Source: Dirofilaria immitis (lineage: Eukaryota; Nematoda; Chromadorea; Rhabditida; Onchocercidae). Taken from it: a stretch of DNA of 64,000 nt. The DNA lies in contig JAKNDB010000066.1 in NCBI GenBank assembly GCA_024305405.1, forward strand, positions 682,001-746,000. The letters are read 5' to 3'. Below are positions 11,801 to 24,163 of the stretch, in pieces. The notes under the pieces were generated by a model, which was not told the DNA's origin, did no database searches, and saw only the letters and a program-made list of their open reading frames with translations. The translations under genes and the position numbers were made by a program. Each line of letters begins with the position of its first letter. The first letter of the stretch is position 1.

Positions 11801-12891
11801 TTACCTGACTTTTGTAAAAATTCATATTACTAATTTAAGTAATCAATTAATTAATTGTATTAATTTGATTAATTAAATTTTCGTCACCTAGCTTTTGCAA
11901 AAGAAATGACGAAAATATTTACCTGAGTAATTTTGTCAAAAGATTATCAATTGCTCTTGCACGATTGCATACAAATACTAAGACAGGAATTTGATGAGGC
12001 CAGGGGTCATCTGATGACCATCGCTTGAAATTAAACTTACGTGATAATGATGTAAGACGAGGTTTTACTTCTTGTATTATATCAGCACTTTCTAGCTTTT
12101 TAATCTCATCAAGTTCTTTCCTAAATAGAACATTTACTTCACTAAGTTTAATTAAATATCTAATTAATTTAATTTATTACAACTGATATAATCAATAAAA
12201 TCTGCTATAATTCTTTAATTTCCGAATTTATGATATTTTAATAAATGTGGCCCTCACTTAAACTTGCATTAAATGAAATATTTTTAATTTATTCAAATAT
12301 TTTAGACATAAAAATATGCATAGTTAGCATAATCAGTGATTATCTAATCTTTTATTATCAGTTTTTTCCCGAATTTATGATATTTTAGTAAATGCGGCCC
12401 TTACTTGAACTTGCATTAAATGAAATAATTTTAATTTATTCAAATAATTATAGGATAAAATGAATTTTGAGTAATTTTAAATTAATTATCAATTCTTTGA
12501 TTTATATTTCTTTAAAAAAAAGAAGGACTTACTGTAATAATACAATTTTACCGTTGCTCTTTTGTAAAAGTTTTTCCAAATCATTTATGCTATATTCTAA
12601 TTCATTTGGATATGTTAACTGAAAAAAAAATAAATTTATTAAATATAAAATATATATTTTTATATTTAATACTTAATTATAAGAATAGGAATAATTAAAA
12701 TTTATAGAAGAAATTTTTGATAAAAATTAAATTAAAAATAAAAAATAGAAAAGAAAAAAAAGAAAAGAAAAAGAAAAGAAATAAAAACAAACCGATGAAT
12801 TATCATAGGAATTAAATAGTAGTGCAAGAAGAATGAAAAGATAAATAATAGTAAGAATTATAAATGAATAATCATATCGTATTCGAACCAT
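8808..12891 (-). CDS. MGAT1: alpha-1,3-mannosyl-glycoprotein beta-1,2-GlcNAc transferase (GnT I)
   Basis: Golgi enzyme that adds GlcNAc to Man5GlcNAc2, opening hybrid and complex N-glycan synthesis. It is a type II membrane protein: short basic tail from the ATG at 12889-12891 (MVRIRYDY), one membrane span ([17 protein letters not shown]), stem, then the GT13 catalytic domain. Exons on the minus strand: 12891-12793, 12618-12533, 12120-11923, 11488-11380, 10634-10490, 10342-10153, 9882-9733, 9588-9499, 9284-9111, 8939-8808 (TAA at 8808-8810). Diagnostic stretches are FPIIVSQDC, the metal-binding EDD motif (split by an intron after IIIE, then [13 protein letters not shown]), [28 protein letters not shown] and RPEISRT. 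All splice phases agree except 9733/9588, where one base is missing; a G lost from the AGGG run at the acceptor would restore SGASR-GLFF. An upstream in-frame ATG at 12925-12927 would add 12 residues. Length is about 430 residues, normal for the family. Confidence 0.96.
10700..10920. repeat. degenerate ~45-bp repeat in an MGAT1 intron
   Basis: TATTTACAGTATCTACAGATG and variants recur about five times at roughly 45-bp spacing in the intron between 10634 and 11380. Copies are only partly conserved. On the plus strand the motif resembles a splice acceptor, but the gene is on the minus strand. Confidence 0.65.
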
Positions 12892-14099
12892 AACCACATG
12901 GTGATAAACAAATAATAACAATATCACTTAATGACTAATTAGCTTGACATTTTTACTAATTAGTCTATTCTACCTCTCTCTCTCTCTCTTTCTCTCTCTC
13001 TCTATTTTCTCTTTCTCTTTTCTTTCGCCCTCCTTCTCTCTTTCTTTATTTTCCTGAAATATTTGTATTAATTGAAATATATATTTTTGAAAAATTCATC
13101 GAACAAATATATCATTTCATGTATAATTTGTGAGAAAAAGAAATCGAATTTAATAAATTACTTATTAAAAATAATTTAAACGAATAAAATTCTAAAAATC
13201 GATCAACGGATCAATCAATCAATCAATAAAACTTTTCAAGACTTGTCGGTTGTAATTTAAATCAACTTTTAGCAATTCTTATCAACGATAAAATGAAATA
13301 ATAAAGTGATATTATTTTAGCATAAGCATATGTTTAAAATTTAATTATGTTTAATATATTTATTAATTATTTCTTTTAATTTCAAATTTATTCATTTACA
13401 ATATTAGATATAGAATTATTTAATGTATTAATAGATATATCATTTTAATCTCAATTTATTCGCTTACAAAGTTGAAATTGATAAAAGTGAAAATGTTTGA
13501 AACTTATCATTTATATCATTGTCATTTTAAAAATCATTTAAAAATGAAATTCATATTTGTTATAATTTGCTAAAGATTATTTGGAAAAAATAAATACACA
13601 AATGAATGAATAAAAAAATATATTAAATTATTTCACTTCAGAAATAATCGAATTTGAATGATCGATCAATACAATTAAATCGATTAATTTCATATATAAT
13701 TCAAATAATCGATTAATATAAGTAATGATAATATGAATAGATATAATTATTTTTATGACAATTATGGACAATATATAGTAGTATAAAATATGACTGATAA
13801 TTATATATATATATAGGTATATACGATAAAAGTAAGTAAGATAAAAAAATATATAATTCAAATAATATAAAATAAATATAATCAGATTAAATTATTAAAT
13901 TCAATTCATTTAAAATATGCATGCACAGAGAATAAAAAGTAGTAATATCTAAAAAAAATATATATATATATATATAATCCATGTAATACAATATAATTAT
14001 AATCAGATTTAATTTTTATATTTCCAGTTTAATCCATTTCAAATGATAAAAATAATATCTATTTTTAATCTATTTATACCAATATAACCGTAATCAAAT

Positions 14100-14765
14100 T
14101 TTTCTATTTTTAGTTTAATAAAATTTTTATTTTAGTTTATTTTAATCATCTTCTATTTTTAGCTTATTTTTGGTTTAAATTTTTCTATTTTTAGTTTAAT
14201 CCATTTCAAATGATAAAAATAATATCTATTTTCATCTATCTGTACAATATAACCGTAATTAGATCTAATTTTTCTATTTTTAGTTTAATCCATTTCAAAT
14301 GATAAAAATAATATCTATTTTCATCTATCTGTACAATATAACCGTAATCAGATCTAATTTTTCTATTTTTAGTTTAATCCATTTCAAATGATAAAAATAA
14401 TATCTATTTTCATCTATCTGTACAATATAACTGTAATCAGATCTAATTTTTCTATTTTTAGTTTAATCCATTTCAAATAATAAAAATAATATCTATTTTC
14501 ATCTATCTGTACAATATAACCGTAATCAGATCTAATTTTTCTATTTTTAGTTTAATCCATTTCAAATGATAAAAATAATATCTATTTTCATCTATCTGTA
14601 CAATATAACCGTAATCAGATCTAATTTTTCTATTTTTAGTTTAATCCATTTCAAATGATAAAAATAATATCTATTTTCATCTATTTGTACAATATAACCG
14701 TAATCAGATCTAATTTTTCTATTTTTAGTTCAATCTATTTCGTATGATAAAATTAATTTCCTATT
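14100..14765. repeat. 89-bp minisatellite, about seven copies
   Basis: The landmark CTATTTTTAGTT recurs at 14185, 14274, 14363, 14452, 14541, 14630 and 14719, exactly 89 bp apart each time. Internal copies differ at only one to three positions, while the edges are degenerate. The unit also contains CCATTTCAAATGATAAAAAT and CTATCTGTACAATATAACCG. Recent homogenisation or slippage is likely. Confidence 0.95.
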
Positions 14766-15044
14766 CCAATCTATCTAATTCATTTCTTTATTTACCTTCT
14801 CAATATTTACATTGCACCATTAAATTGGTAATAGTAAAAGTAAAATGACAATTGAAACATTTATGTAAATAAAATCAATCGTAAATATTATTTAAATTTG
14901 AAACGATAACCCACCGATATATTGCAGAAGAGATAATAATAATAATAATAATTGTTGATTGAGAAGAATTAAATGTTAAATGAACTTATATGAAAAATGA
15001 AAATCTTAATATAATCACACCTATTCCAAAAGTTTTTATTCATT

Positions 15045-15120
15045 TCAATTCATTTCATTTCAATTCATTTCAATTCATTTCAATTCATTTAAATTTATTT
15101 CAATTCATTTCATTTCATTG
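15045..15120. repeat. 10-bp CATTTCAATT tandem repeat
   Basis: About seven imperfect copies of a ten-base unit, CATTTCAATT. Confidence 0.8.
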
Positions 15121-16129
15121 CCAGAAAATAATAGTTCATATTCATATACAGCTGATGTAATTAATAATAATTTAAAAAAATATATGAAAGAGATAGGAGA
15201 GAGTTTAGGAAAGAAAACGATGCAAATATTATGAATAAGTAATGTAAATAAAATTAATCATAAATATCAACAACATTTGATAGAATGAAAATTTAAACAA
15301 TTATTAAATCTATAAGAATATATCTTTATGAATTATTGTTACCGTACTTATATTAACATTATTACTTATTTTTCAGATTATTATTAATATTTTATAAAAA
15401 TATTTACATATCTCAGATTATTATTATTATTATGATATCAATAATGATAAAGTATTATGATACTTGATAATATAATATTTTATTTTCATAAACATTTTAC
15501 AACAAAATGATCCACCAAAAAAAAAAATTAGTTTGAATTAAGAAAATATTAAATGAATTTTTTTATTAAAATATAAAAATAAATTGATAAAAATTTAACC
15601 TTTAACCTTATTTTTTATAAAAGTTAGAAAAAATAAAAATAAATTAAAAGTTGAAAAATGGAAGACAAAAATTTATTAATTTTTCGTTTATTTTAATTTA
15701 AATTGTTTTTTTTTTTATCGAAAAATTTTTAATTGATTAGATTATATTTCGTTATCGCTATACGATAACTTTTCTTATCAATAAAAATGTATCATTTCGT
15801 ATATCTGTCACAACGATTAATTCAAAAAGATGACAATTCGAGAAAATTGAATTATCAAGAATGATTTTAATTAAAAATCGATAATCATCGAAGAAAAATA
15901 GAAAATTACAATTCATTTCAAACTATTAGACAAAAATTTAAATATTCAAAAATATCGCAATATTTCAAATGAAAAATTATAAATATACTAAAAGATAGAG
16001 GTCAAAGGTTAAATAAAAATTTTGAACTTTCATCAGATCCATAAATTGACTAATTGATGAGAAGTTTTCTAGGAAATTCTATAAAATATATCATAAAGCA
16101 AGTATAAAATATATTGCTAACTTTTTTCA

Positions 16130-16215
16130 ACGAAAATTAGGTCATTTGAGAATTTAGCCAAGAAAATTAGGCTATTCGAAAATTTAGCCAAGAAAATTAG
16201 GTCATCTGAAAATTA
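16130..16215. repeat. 30-bp triplicate
   Basis: GAAAATTAGGTCATTTGAGA followed by ATTTAGCCAA occurs three times with few substitutions. Confidence 0.8.
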
Positions 16216-17910
16216 TATTCTATGCATGTCAATTTCGATGAAATTAATCGATAAATCAGATTAGCCGATTAAAGTTAATTAAAAATGGATCAATTTTTAT
16301 GCTAAATTAGCTATTAAATTAAATTAAATTAAATTAAATTAGAGATGGCCTCGATATCAGAAATTGTCGTAGATAAATGAGAGATCAGAAAATCGATGAA
16401 TTAAATTTTTCATTTTTCATACTCACACTAATTACTTGTACTAATTCCTTCTTCATTCTGTTTACTCTCGAGAAAACTCTCGAGCAATATCAATCAATCT
16501 CAAAATTCTCATAAACTATAAAGTTTCATTAATTGAATTTTGCATTTCTTTTACAAAACCAACGAGAAGTTGAATAAATTTATTTAATTTTAACCAGCTG
16601 ATTAAATAAACGAAATAATTCTTTGTTGATATAAGCAAAAATTGAATGCTTTCCAATTTAAAATACAACAAAAGGAATATGGAAGAAAATAAAGTTAGAA
16701 TTTTAAAGAAAAAAAAGAGATGAATAAATATTTATCGTTGAAAATTGGCTAAAATTCGAGATTATTTTCGAGACTATCATCATTCATTTATTTGGGAAAT
16801 TTTTAAAATTAAACAAAAAACAATGAAAATTTAAAACAAATTAAAATTATCAAATTTTCAAAAAAATAAAAAAAACAAACCCTATTCAATTTAAAATGAT
16901 CATTAAATATTAAATAGGAGAAAAAAAACGAAAAATTTTTCATTTGATAAAATTTAAAATGTCAAAAAAAGAAGGAATTCTTCATTTGATAATGTTCATT
17001 GTAAAATTGTTATCAATCAGATTAATAATGATAGAATTTGTTGAATAAATTAAATCATAAATTATCATTCTATTAAATCAATTTCAAATATTTCAAATCC
17101 CTTATCAAATAATAAATGATCAAAATTTTTATGGAAAATGATTGCAAAATTTTATTTATCCATTGTTTAATTTGAAATTAATCAGGCATTATCAATATGG
17201 TATAATCGAAATTAATCAATAATTAAGAAATAAAAAAAAATAGGAATATGATATGAAAATTGAATTTATAGCCAATGATATTTTATTATCAGGAATAATA
17301 TTTGTTATCATTCGAGATCATAAGCGATTAATCAACAAATATGTCAAACATATTGCATATTTATTAAATTGAAATGGAGCAAATAGACAATAAATAAATG
17401 ATAAATTTATTTATTAATTCAATGACACATTCGAGCCAATAGAACTCATTTACTCAATAACTTGAAATACTTTTACTGAAATATTTCTTTATCAACAATT
17501 CATCATTTAAAAGAAAAAAAAACTTAGAAATGAGATAAATTTATTTACTGCCTAAAATCAATTTAATGATAAATTCGAGAGTGATAAAACTTATTTATTG
17601 ATAAGTTTAAAATACTTTTATCAGAATATTTCTATAATTAAGAATTTATTAATTTTAAAATTTAAGAGGGAAATAAATTTAAATTATTCATTATTACAAT
17701 TATAGTTGTACTAAATGTTGAAGGAAAAAAATCTCGAAAGAAATGCTAACTAAAATAGATTCGAGAATATTGATGGATTCATGATGATAACAACTAACAT
17801 TGTTATTTCGTTCAGTTGTTTCATCTTGTCATTTAACAATACTCATTAATTATCCAACAAAGCAATTAAGTTCCTAAGTCTTTCGCATTTTTTTTTCCGC
17901 CAACAACAAA

Positions 17911-18030
17911 TTATTATCATTTATAAATGTATGATAACAAGTTGTAATATTTTACTTTATCAATCCAACAATCGACTATTATCATTTATAAATGTATGAT
18001 AATAAGTTGTAATATTTTGCTTTATCAATT
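17911..18030. repeat. 65-bp direct duplication
   Basis: TATTATCATTTATAAATGTA starts at 17912 and again at 17977. Similarity continues through AGTTGTAATATTTT and CTTTATCAAT, with single-base differences. Confidence 0.8.
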
Positions 18031-18325
18031 CTCATTTATTATATTTATCATTAAGAAATCTAATATAATTTAATAATTATCGAATCTAATAATACTCATA
18101 TGATTATTTATCAGTTAAAAATTTAATAATCAAATAATTAATTAATTAATTATCTAATAATTCACGTAATTTCCTTATATCCATATACACATAAACATCC
18201 ATTTCAATTTTATGATCAAAAAAATTAAATTATAAAAATATAAGAGAAAATGAAAATGAATTTTTGCATGCTTTGTTAGCATTATATAACAAATCTTTGC
18301 TCTTCATTTTTATACCCTCCCATAT

Positions 18326-18525
18326 AATCATCATTATCGCTATCATCATCATTATCGCTATCATCATCATCATTGCTATCATCATCATCGCTATCATCAT
18401 CATTATCGCTATCATCATCATCATTGCTATCATCATCATCGCTATCATCATCATCATCACCATCGTTATCATCATTATCATCATCGTTATCATCATTATC
18501 ATCATTATCATCATCATTATCGTCA
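18326..18525. repeat. ATC/ATT/GCT trinucleotide array
   Basis: A triplet-periodic array of ATC, ATT and GCT codons of about 200 bp. Both strands stay open across it and would give Ile/Ala-rich or Met/Ile-rich peptides, which is a composition artefact and not evidence of genes. Confidence 0.9.
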
Positions 18526-19732
18526 TTTGTTCAATAAATCATATGTCGTAACTTAAATCGACGCATAATTTTTGCATAATTTTATCACTACCCATGATAC
18601 ATTTTTTATATTTAATTCTTATCTAAACGTTTCCTCATCAAATTTGACTAATGATAACTTTTTGATTAATAATAACCCTTCATTTTATAATCTTACATTG
18701 TTCAAGTTGCAAAATAGTCTTAATTTAATTTCAACCTAATTCTCGAAATTCAAGTTGCAATTTAAGCTTCAATTTGCTGCAAAAAAAACATTCATTTGCT
18801 TGTCATTAAAAATTTTTTATATATTATAGAAATTTTAGATAAAAATTTGCTGTTAAAATAATAATATCTAATAAATTATCAAGAAATAGGAAAATCAAGA
18901 TTGGTTTTTTTCTTTTTAAAAAAAAAGTGAAAAATCTAATCTTAAAATTACAACATCTTATAAAGTTCCCTTATCCATTTTCAACAAAATAAATAATAGC
19001 TAAAATAATAAAGTAAACAATAAACTGAAAGCTTTTAAGGCTTAATTTCAACTAGGCCATTAAAAGCTTGAAATCCCATTGGTCCCTATTTCTCTATGGG
19101 AAAAAATTGTTCAAGCAAAAAGTGATATACTATATAAGTTTAAGTAGTTTATAGTATTCACTTCTTATCTTATTTATTTTCTCTTTTTTTTTTTTTGACC
19201 GATTCATTTGCATTCAAGCGAAATTTTGTCCATATATTATTAATGAATTACTATTCATGGCTCTTATACAAAGATATAATAGATGGCCTAGACTTGGCTC
19301 TTTTACTCACATCTTTTATCATATTAATATATTTTTGAAAAATTGTCGATTATTTTTTATAAATTAATAATTAATTTTTATAAAACTTTTACTAATTACT
19401 ATATTATAATTAATCATTGATTTAAATACTATAATTAAAAGAAATTTATGCAATTCTTTTTCATTTTTTGCTTTTTCATATTTTTCTAACAAAGTTTTTT
19501 CGAATTATAAGAAATAATAAAAAGTTTAATTTTGAAAATATTTCAATTAAGCATTCATTCAACAATTTAATTAATAACACAATTACTAATAATAAATTTA
19601 AATAATTATCATAAAAATTTACTGAAATAATTTCAAATACTAATAAATAGCTTACATTGAATTAATCAAAACTGATAATTAATCGAAATGAATATTTTAA
19701 TTAAATTCATCAATTAAACAATGTTTGTAAGA

Positions 19733-19771
19733 GAGGAAGAGAGAGAGGGAGAGAGAGGGAGAGAGAGAGAG
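19733..19771. repeat. GA microsatellite
   Basis: GAGA-rich tract with a few GGGAGA interruptions. Confidence 0.85.
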
Positions 19772-20119
19772 AAGAAAGAAAAAAACAAATTTGAAAAGAA
19801 TTAAATAAGTGATGAAGAAGAAAAAAAAACGAAACGATAGTTAAAAATAAAAATTCCATTTTTCCACTTCGATCTATTTTTTTCTCTAATTTTCCCTCGT
19901 CTTATTCTCTTTTTCTTCCTCAATTACGAAAAAAACTTTCTTTCTTTCTTTCTTCAAATTCAAATTCAAATTCAAATTTAAATTCAAATTCAAAACAAAT
20001 GAAAGGCAATTTTGCATAATAATAAAATTTAAAATTAAATACTTAAAAAGAAAAAAAAATTATACCAATGATATTATTATATCATAGCAATGAATGTTAA
20101 CAAAATAAAATAAAATTTC

Positions 20120-20160
20120 ATTTCGTTATCAAAATATCAATGATATTTTGATAACGAAAT
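20120..20160. repeat. perfect 41-nt palindrome
   Basis: A 20-nt arm (ATTTCGTTATCAAAATATCA) is followed by one A and its exact reverse complement. It lies in intergenic DNA more than 4 kb from any supported exon. A DNA cruciform or RNA hairpin is possible in principle; function unknown. Confidence 0.9.
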
Positions 20161-20390
20161 TATTTCATCGATATATTTCGAAATGAAAAATTTATTTGTT
20201 TGTAATTTTTTTTTTTTTTTATAAATAAATGCATTACAAAAATTAATCATTCTTATCGGTTAGCCGTTATTACAAAGCTAAAGTTTAAATGGAAAAAAAA
20301 TTTTTTTTTTTTTTTTAGAATTTATCCTTTCTTTTCTTTTCATTCTTCCATATTTCTCTCTCTTACTTCTCTTCTCTTCCAAAATATCAA

Positions 20391-20395
20391 TATTA

Positions 20396-20432
<37 letters not shown>

Positions 20433-20462
20433 AAGTAGTAGCAGTAGTAGGAATAGAAGTAG
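20391..20462. repeat. AGT trinucleotide microsatellite
   Basis: AGTAGT repeats with occasional AGA and AGC triplets. Confidence 0.9.
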
Positions 20463-21424
20463 TAATGAATGAAAAAGTTATGAAAAGATCAATTTAAAAA
20501 CGATGAAGATACGATAATGATTGGAATGATAAGAAGGAAAGAATTAAAATAAAATGAAATGAGCGCGTTTCATCTTCTCTCCTCTCCTCAAATATTATTT
20601 ACATTTCGATGATTTTTATTCCATTCAAATATCATTTCACTAAAACCCGAGTGAAGGCGAGGATGAAAAAAAAAGGGTCTATCGTTTTGTAAAAATAAAT
20701 TTTAGCCCTTCATCAAATTTAAATACATACATAAAATGAAATATATGACAATTAAATTTTATTCAAATTAATTGCCATATTAATTAATGATTCAAATTGG
20801 CCAAGCTAATTAATATATTTCATCCTAATATAGCTAAGCCAGTTAATAGATCTTTTCTTCTTTTTTTTTTTTTCGCTAAATTTTCACAATATTAACAGTT
20901 TTCATTAATCATTTTTCGCAACAAATAATTATTTGAATTGAAATTAATTGAAATAATAAAATTATTTTTAAAAAAAAAAAAAGCCCAGCAAATTTACCTA
21001 TAAATATTTCCCTATTAATCTTTTTCTTTTCTTCATACCGGGAATTTTACTAAAAACTTAGGAAAGAGCCAAGTTTAACAATTAATATAATTATTGCTAT
21101 TGTGAAAGGAGCCATAGCTTAATTATCAATTGTGACTGTTGCTATTACGAAAGATACGAAAGCCAAGTTTAAACTATCAATATGACTGTTAATATTATAA
21201 AAAGAGCCTAAGTTCAACAAAAACAACATAAGCTGAAATATGACTGTATGATAAGTTTTATAATTGTAAACCTAATACATGCTATGATGAATGATGGTAT
21301 GTAAAATGAATCGTTACATATTTGTATAATTATTCACGATAGAAAAAAAAGTCAAAAATCGGCACGAAATGGGAATTGAAAATGACAGAAATAATTTGCA
21401 TATTTGATAATCGAAAACACTTTT

Positions 21425-21820
21425 TGATTGAGGTATAGAAAAATGTTTGTTTGATTGAGGTATAGAAAAATATTTGTCGTTTGAGGTATATGAAAAATGC
21501 CTATTGTTTGAGGTATAGAAAAATATCTGTTATTCGAGAATATACAGTCATATTGATTGCTTAAACCATACCTGTTGTTTGGGGTATAGAAAAATACCTG
21601 TTGTTTGAGGTATATGAAAAATACCTATTGTTTGAGGTACAGAAAAATACCTGTTGTTTGAGGTATATGAAAATAATTATTGTTTGAGGTATAGAAAAAT
21701 ACCTGTTGTTTGAGGTATATGAAAAATAACTATTGTTTGAGGTATAGAAAAATACCTATTGTTTGAGGTATATGAAAAATACCTATTGTTTGAGGTATAG
21801 AAAAGTATCTGTTGTTTAAG
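21425..21820. repeat. ~29-bp tandem array with two alternating unit types
   Basis: About 12-13 copies of TTGTTTGAGGTATAGAAAAA plus TACCTG. Two variants alternate: GGTATAGAAAAATACCTG, whose ends are complementary and could form a short hairpin, and GGTATATGAAAAATACCTA. An unrelated stretch at about 21540-21570 interrupts the array. Confidence 0.85.
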
Positions 21821-22913
21821 ATATAGGTAAACAAATACAATAGCAATTTATACAATATTGATTTTAGTGATAATAATTGAAACATATAATGAATAATAGA
21901 TGAATGAAATAGAGAAGGTGGAATAAGAGGAAAAATCGAAAGTGCGAAAAGCGTTAAACGATTGATAAAATAAATTAAAGCTTAATTTTATTATTTATCA
22001 AAATGCTCCATCCTATATTTGTTGTTTTCTCGAAATTAATCCTTGATCTCGATAAAAATGATGCTGGATAATCGAGAGTGGAAGAAAAAAATTCTTTTTA
22101 ACAAAAATTGAATGAGAAAATATTCTTTCAATGAGACTAAATAGAAAATAGATTCATTCATGATAAACTAGTTTACATATAATCCTACTTATAGCCTGTA
22201 TTCCTCTCAGAGGGACTTGTTGGTTGTTTACACAATCATTCAAAGTAGTAGGATCAATGAAAGTATCGGAAAGATTTGAAGCGATAAAAATTTGCAAAGG
22301 AAAATTGAATCATTCATTTTTGAGCCTAGAAAATTATTATAGGACTTAAATTGGAATATTTTGATAAATAATTAAACTGAACTGCATGAATTAATTAAAT
22401 ATCATAATCCGAGATAAATATATGAATTATCTTGATTATTATTATCATTATTATTACTATTATTATTGATTAAATTTGATTAATCTGAGTTGAAGTTCAA
22501 TTTTAATTTTAAATTATTTTACAAATTTATCTGATAAATATATCTGTACAAGCTTATCTAAAAGTTGCATTCATTGGAATTTTTATCTCAATTAATTTTA
22601 TGATAGTAAGCGTAATTCTTATTTATTCTGTTTTGCCTCATATTAAACTTAAAATAAAAAAAATGATGACAAGCAGGGAAGTGATATGATAAGAATGACA
22701 ATATTAAGTAATAAAAATAGCAGCTAAGAAGAGGAAGAATTAAAGATCAATATGAAATAGATAGGAAATATTTGGTCCATTAATTGATAAGCTGTAAAGT
22801 TAAGTGATAAGCATATCGCCTTCTTTTAAGCAATCATCCATTAGCTGTATTTATGCATTGTTTACAAAGTGTATCAGATGGAAAACAGTCGTCGAACTTC
22901 CAACCACTGCTAC

Positions 22914-22991
22914 TTTCAATTTTTGCCATCCGATCCGATTGATTTCATCCAGACGTATCGCGCTATGGGCGTCTACTCTCGTGTTCAGATT
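22914..22991 (-). CDS. candidate orphan exon, minus strand
   Basis: A 78-base, 26-codon open segment flanked by AG (acceptor) and GTAGCA (donor) on the minus strand. It encodes a charged, helix-like peptide containing TRVDAHSAIRLDEINRIGWQ. GC content is clearly higher than the surroundings. Joined in phase 0 to the segment at 23798-23878 it reads continuously. I do not recognise the family, and an overlapping plus-strand frame is also open. No start codon or remaining exons were found, so it may belong to a decayed gene. Confidence 0.3.
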
Positions 22992-23797
22992 CTCCCCTTC
23001 CTCCTCCTCTTCCTCCTCCTCCTCTTCCTATCATTATTTGTATATATGATGTATATGAGATGATTGGAGATAATATTTGTTGGCTAACTGAAAGACAAAC
23101 AACTTGGCCACTATTAAGAATGAAATGATAGCCAAATTCTTTGTTTACTTTTACGGATACTAGATAAATTAACAGTATGAATCATGCAAGTTATAAGACA
23201 TTCTCAATATATTTGATATTATCAGAAGGCAAGCAATCTAAAATATATCAATGAAAAATTATTGAAGACATTTTTAGATCGATGAATTCATTATTTGTCG
23301 TATCTTTTTTGAATTATCGCAAATTTCGGCGAATTTTTTCTTTTTCTTTTCTTATCTTTTGTTATCTTTGATATGCTTTTCTTATTTTTATGATAATTTT
23401 TTTTTATCATTTATTATATTATGATTATTCATTTTCTAACATATTATCTTAACATCTGTTACTTCTATTTTTGCAATTTCATTTCCCTTCCATTATATCA
23501 TATCATAAGTGATTTGTTATTGAATATACAAAATGATAACATTATCAGGCATTAATTCAGATCACTTTCTTTCATATCATACATTTATTCATTACTTCAT
23601 TTTATTCAGATTTAATTGATATGTTGATAATAAAGATTTTTCGTCAACTAAAGTAATATATTTAAAGGCAAAAGATTTTTCGTCGTCCTTATATGCTTCT
23701 TCTTTCTGCCATAAAATTACTTAATAGATAGATGATACTGTAAGTAATATATATAATTAGGAAAATAGATCATTTCCTATTTAATTAAGACAAGTAC

Positions 23798-23878
23798 CGT
23801 ATCACATTGAGCCGCTAATCGTTGTATAATGGGTTTGAAATGTTTACGGTTTTCCACGTTATCAACGACCGCTATTTT
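23798..23878 (-). CDS. candidate orphan exon, minus strand
   Basis: An 81-base, 27-codon open segment with a good acceptor (CACACTGATCAG) and a GTACTT donor on the minus strand. The peptide begins KIAVVDNVENRKHF and ends QRLAAQCDT, with balanced amino-acid composition unlike nearby random frames. It joins in phase 0 to 22991-22914. The family is not recognised. The immediately upstream minus-strand sequence has stops in the required frame, so a 5' exon was not found. Confidence 0.3.
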
Positions 23879-24140
23879 CTGATCAGTGTGGGAAAATTAT
23901 TTAATTGCGGTGATTTGGAGTCGACAGCACCTGTCAGTATTTTGGTCGTATGTTATGAGAAGATAGGGTTTTTTTTTTTTTTTTTTTTAATTTGTTCCAC
24001 TCATACAGTAAATATTATCTTAACTTTACCATAATTTGTACAAATTATTCTTTCTTTTATTCTCTTGAAAATTCTGTCTCGAATTTCTTCGGCATCATAT
24101 TCTAATCTTTCTTGACAAATATTTATTGTTCAGTGTATGG

Positions 24141-24163
24141 AGGTGGGAAAGGGGAGGGGAGAG
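24141..24163 (+). promoter_or_regulatory. G-rich element upstream of ATP-citrate lyase
   Basis: AGGTGGGAAAGGGGAGGGGA is the most G-rich stretch seen in the window, about 450 bases before the ACLY start codon. It could be a GC-box-like promoter element or, with three runs of three or more G plus a GG, a weak quadruplex former. A GTAATG donor-like site follows at 24173-24178, so it may also lie at the edge of a 5' UTR exon. Confidence 0.35.

Larger units (their letters stand above)
12892..22913. other. long AT-rich intergenic region rich in tandem repeats
   Basis: No supported gene. Contents include CT tracts (12973-13003), TA tracts (13949-13977), the 89-bp minisatellite (14100-14765), CATTTCAATT repeats (15045-15120), a 30-bp triplicate (16130-16215), a 65-bp direct duplication (17911-18030), a trinucleotide array (18326-18525), GA tracts (19733-19771), a perfect palindrome (20120-20160), an AGT array (20391-20462) and the ~29-bp array (21425-21820). 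At 22180-22310 the minus strand has an open stretch of balanced composition with no splice acceptor, left unassigned. Confidence 0.6.

Noticed and set aside
18230..18551. Overlapping open frames on both strands rich in Ile or Met
   Set aside because: They are produced by the ATC/ATT/GCT trinucleotide array. No other coding signal is present.
21425..21820. Regular repeats that might look like a CRISPR array
   Set aside because: The units are contiguous tandem repeats without unique spacers, in eukaryotic intergenic DNA.
22180..22310. Minus-strand open stretch of balanced composition
   Set aside because: No AG acceptor exists between the upstream stop and the open stretch, and a plus-strand frame is equally plausible.
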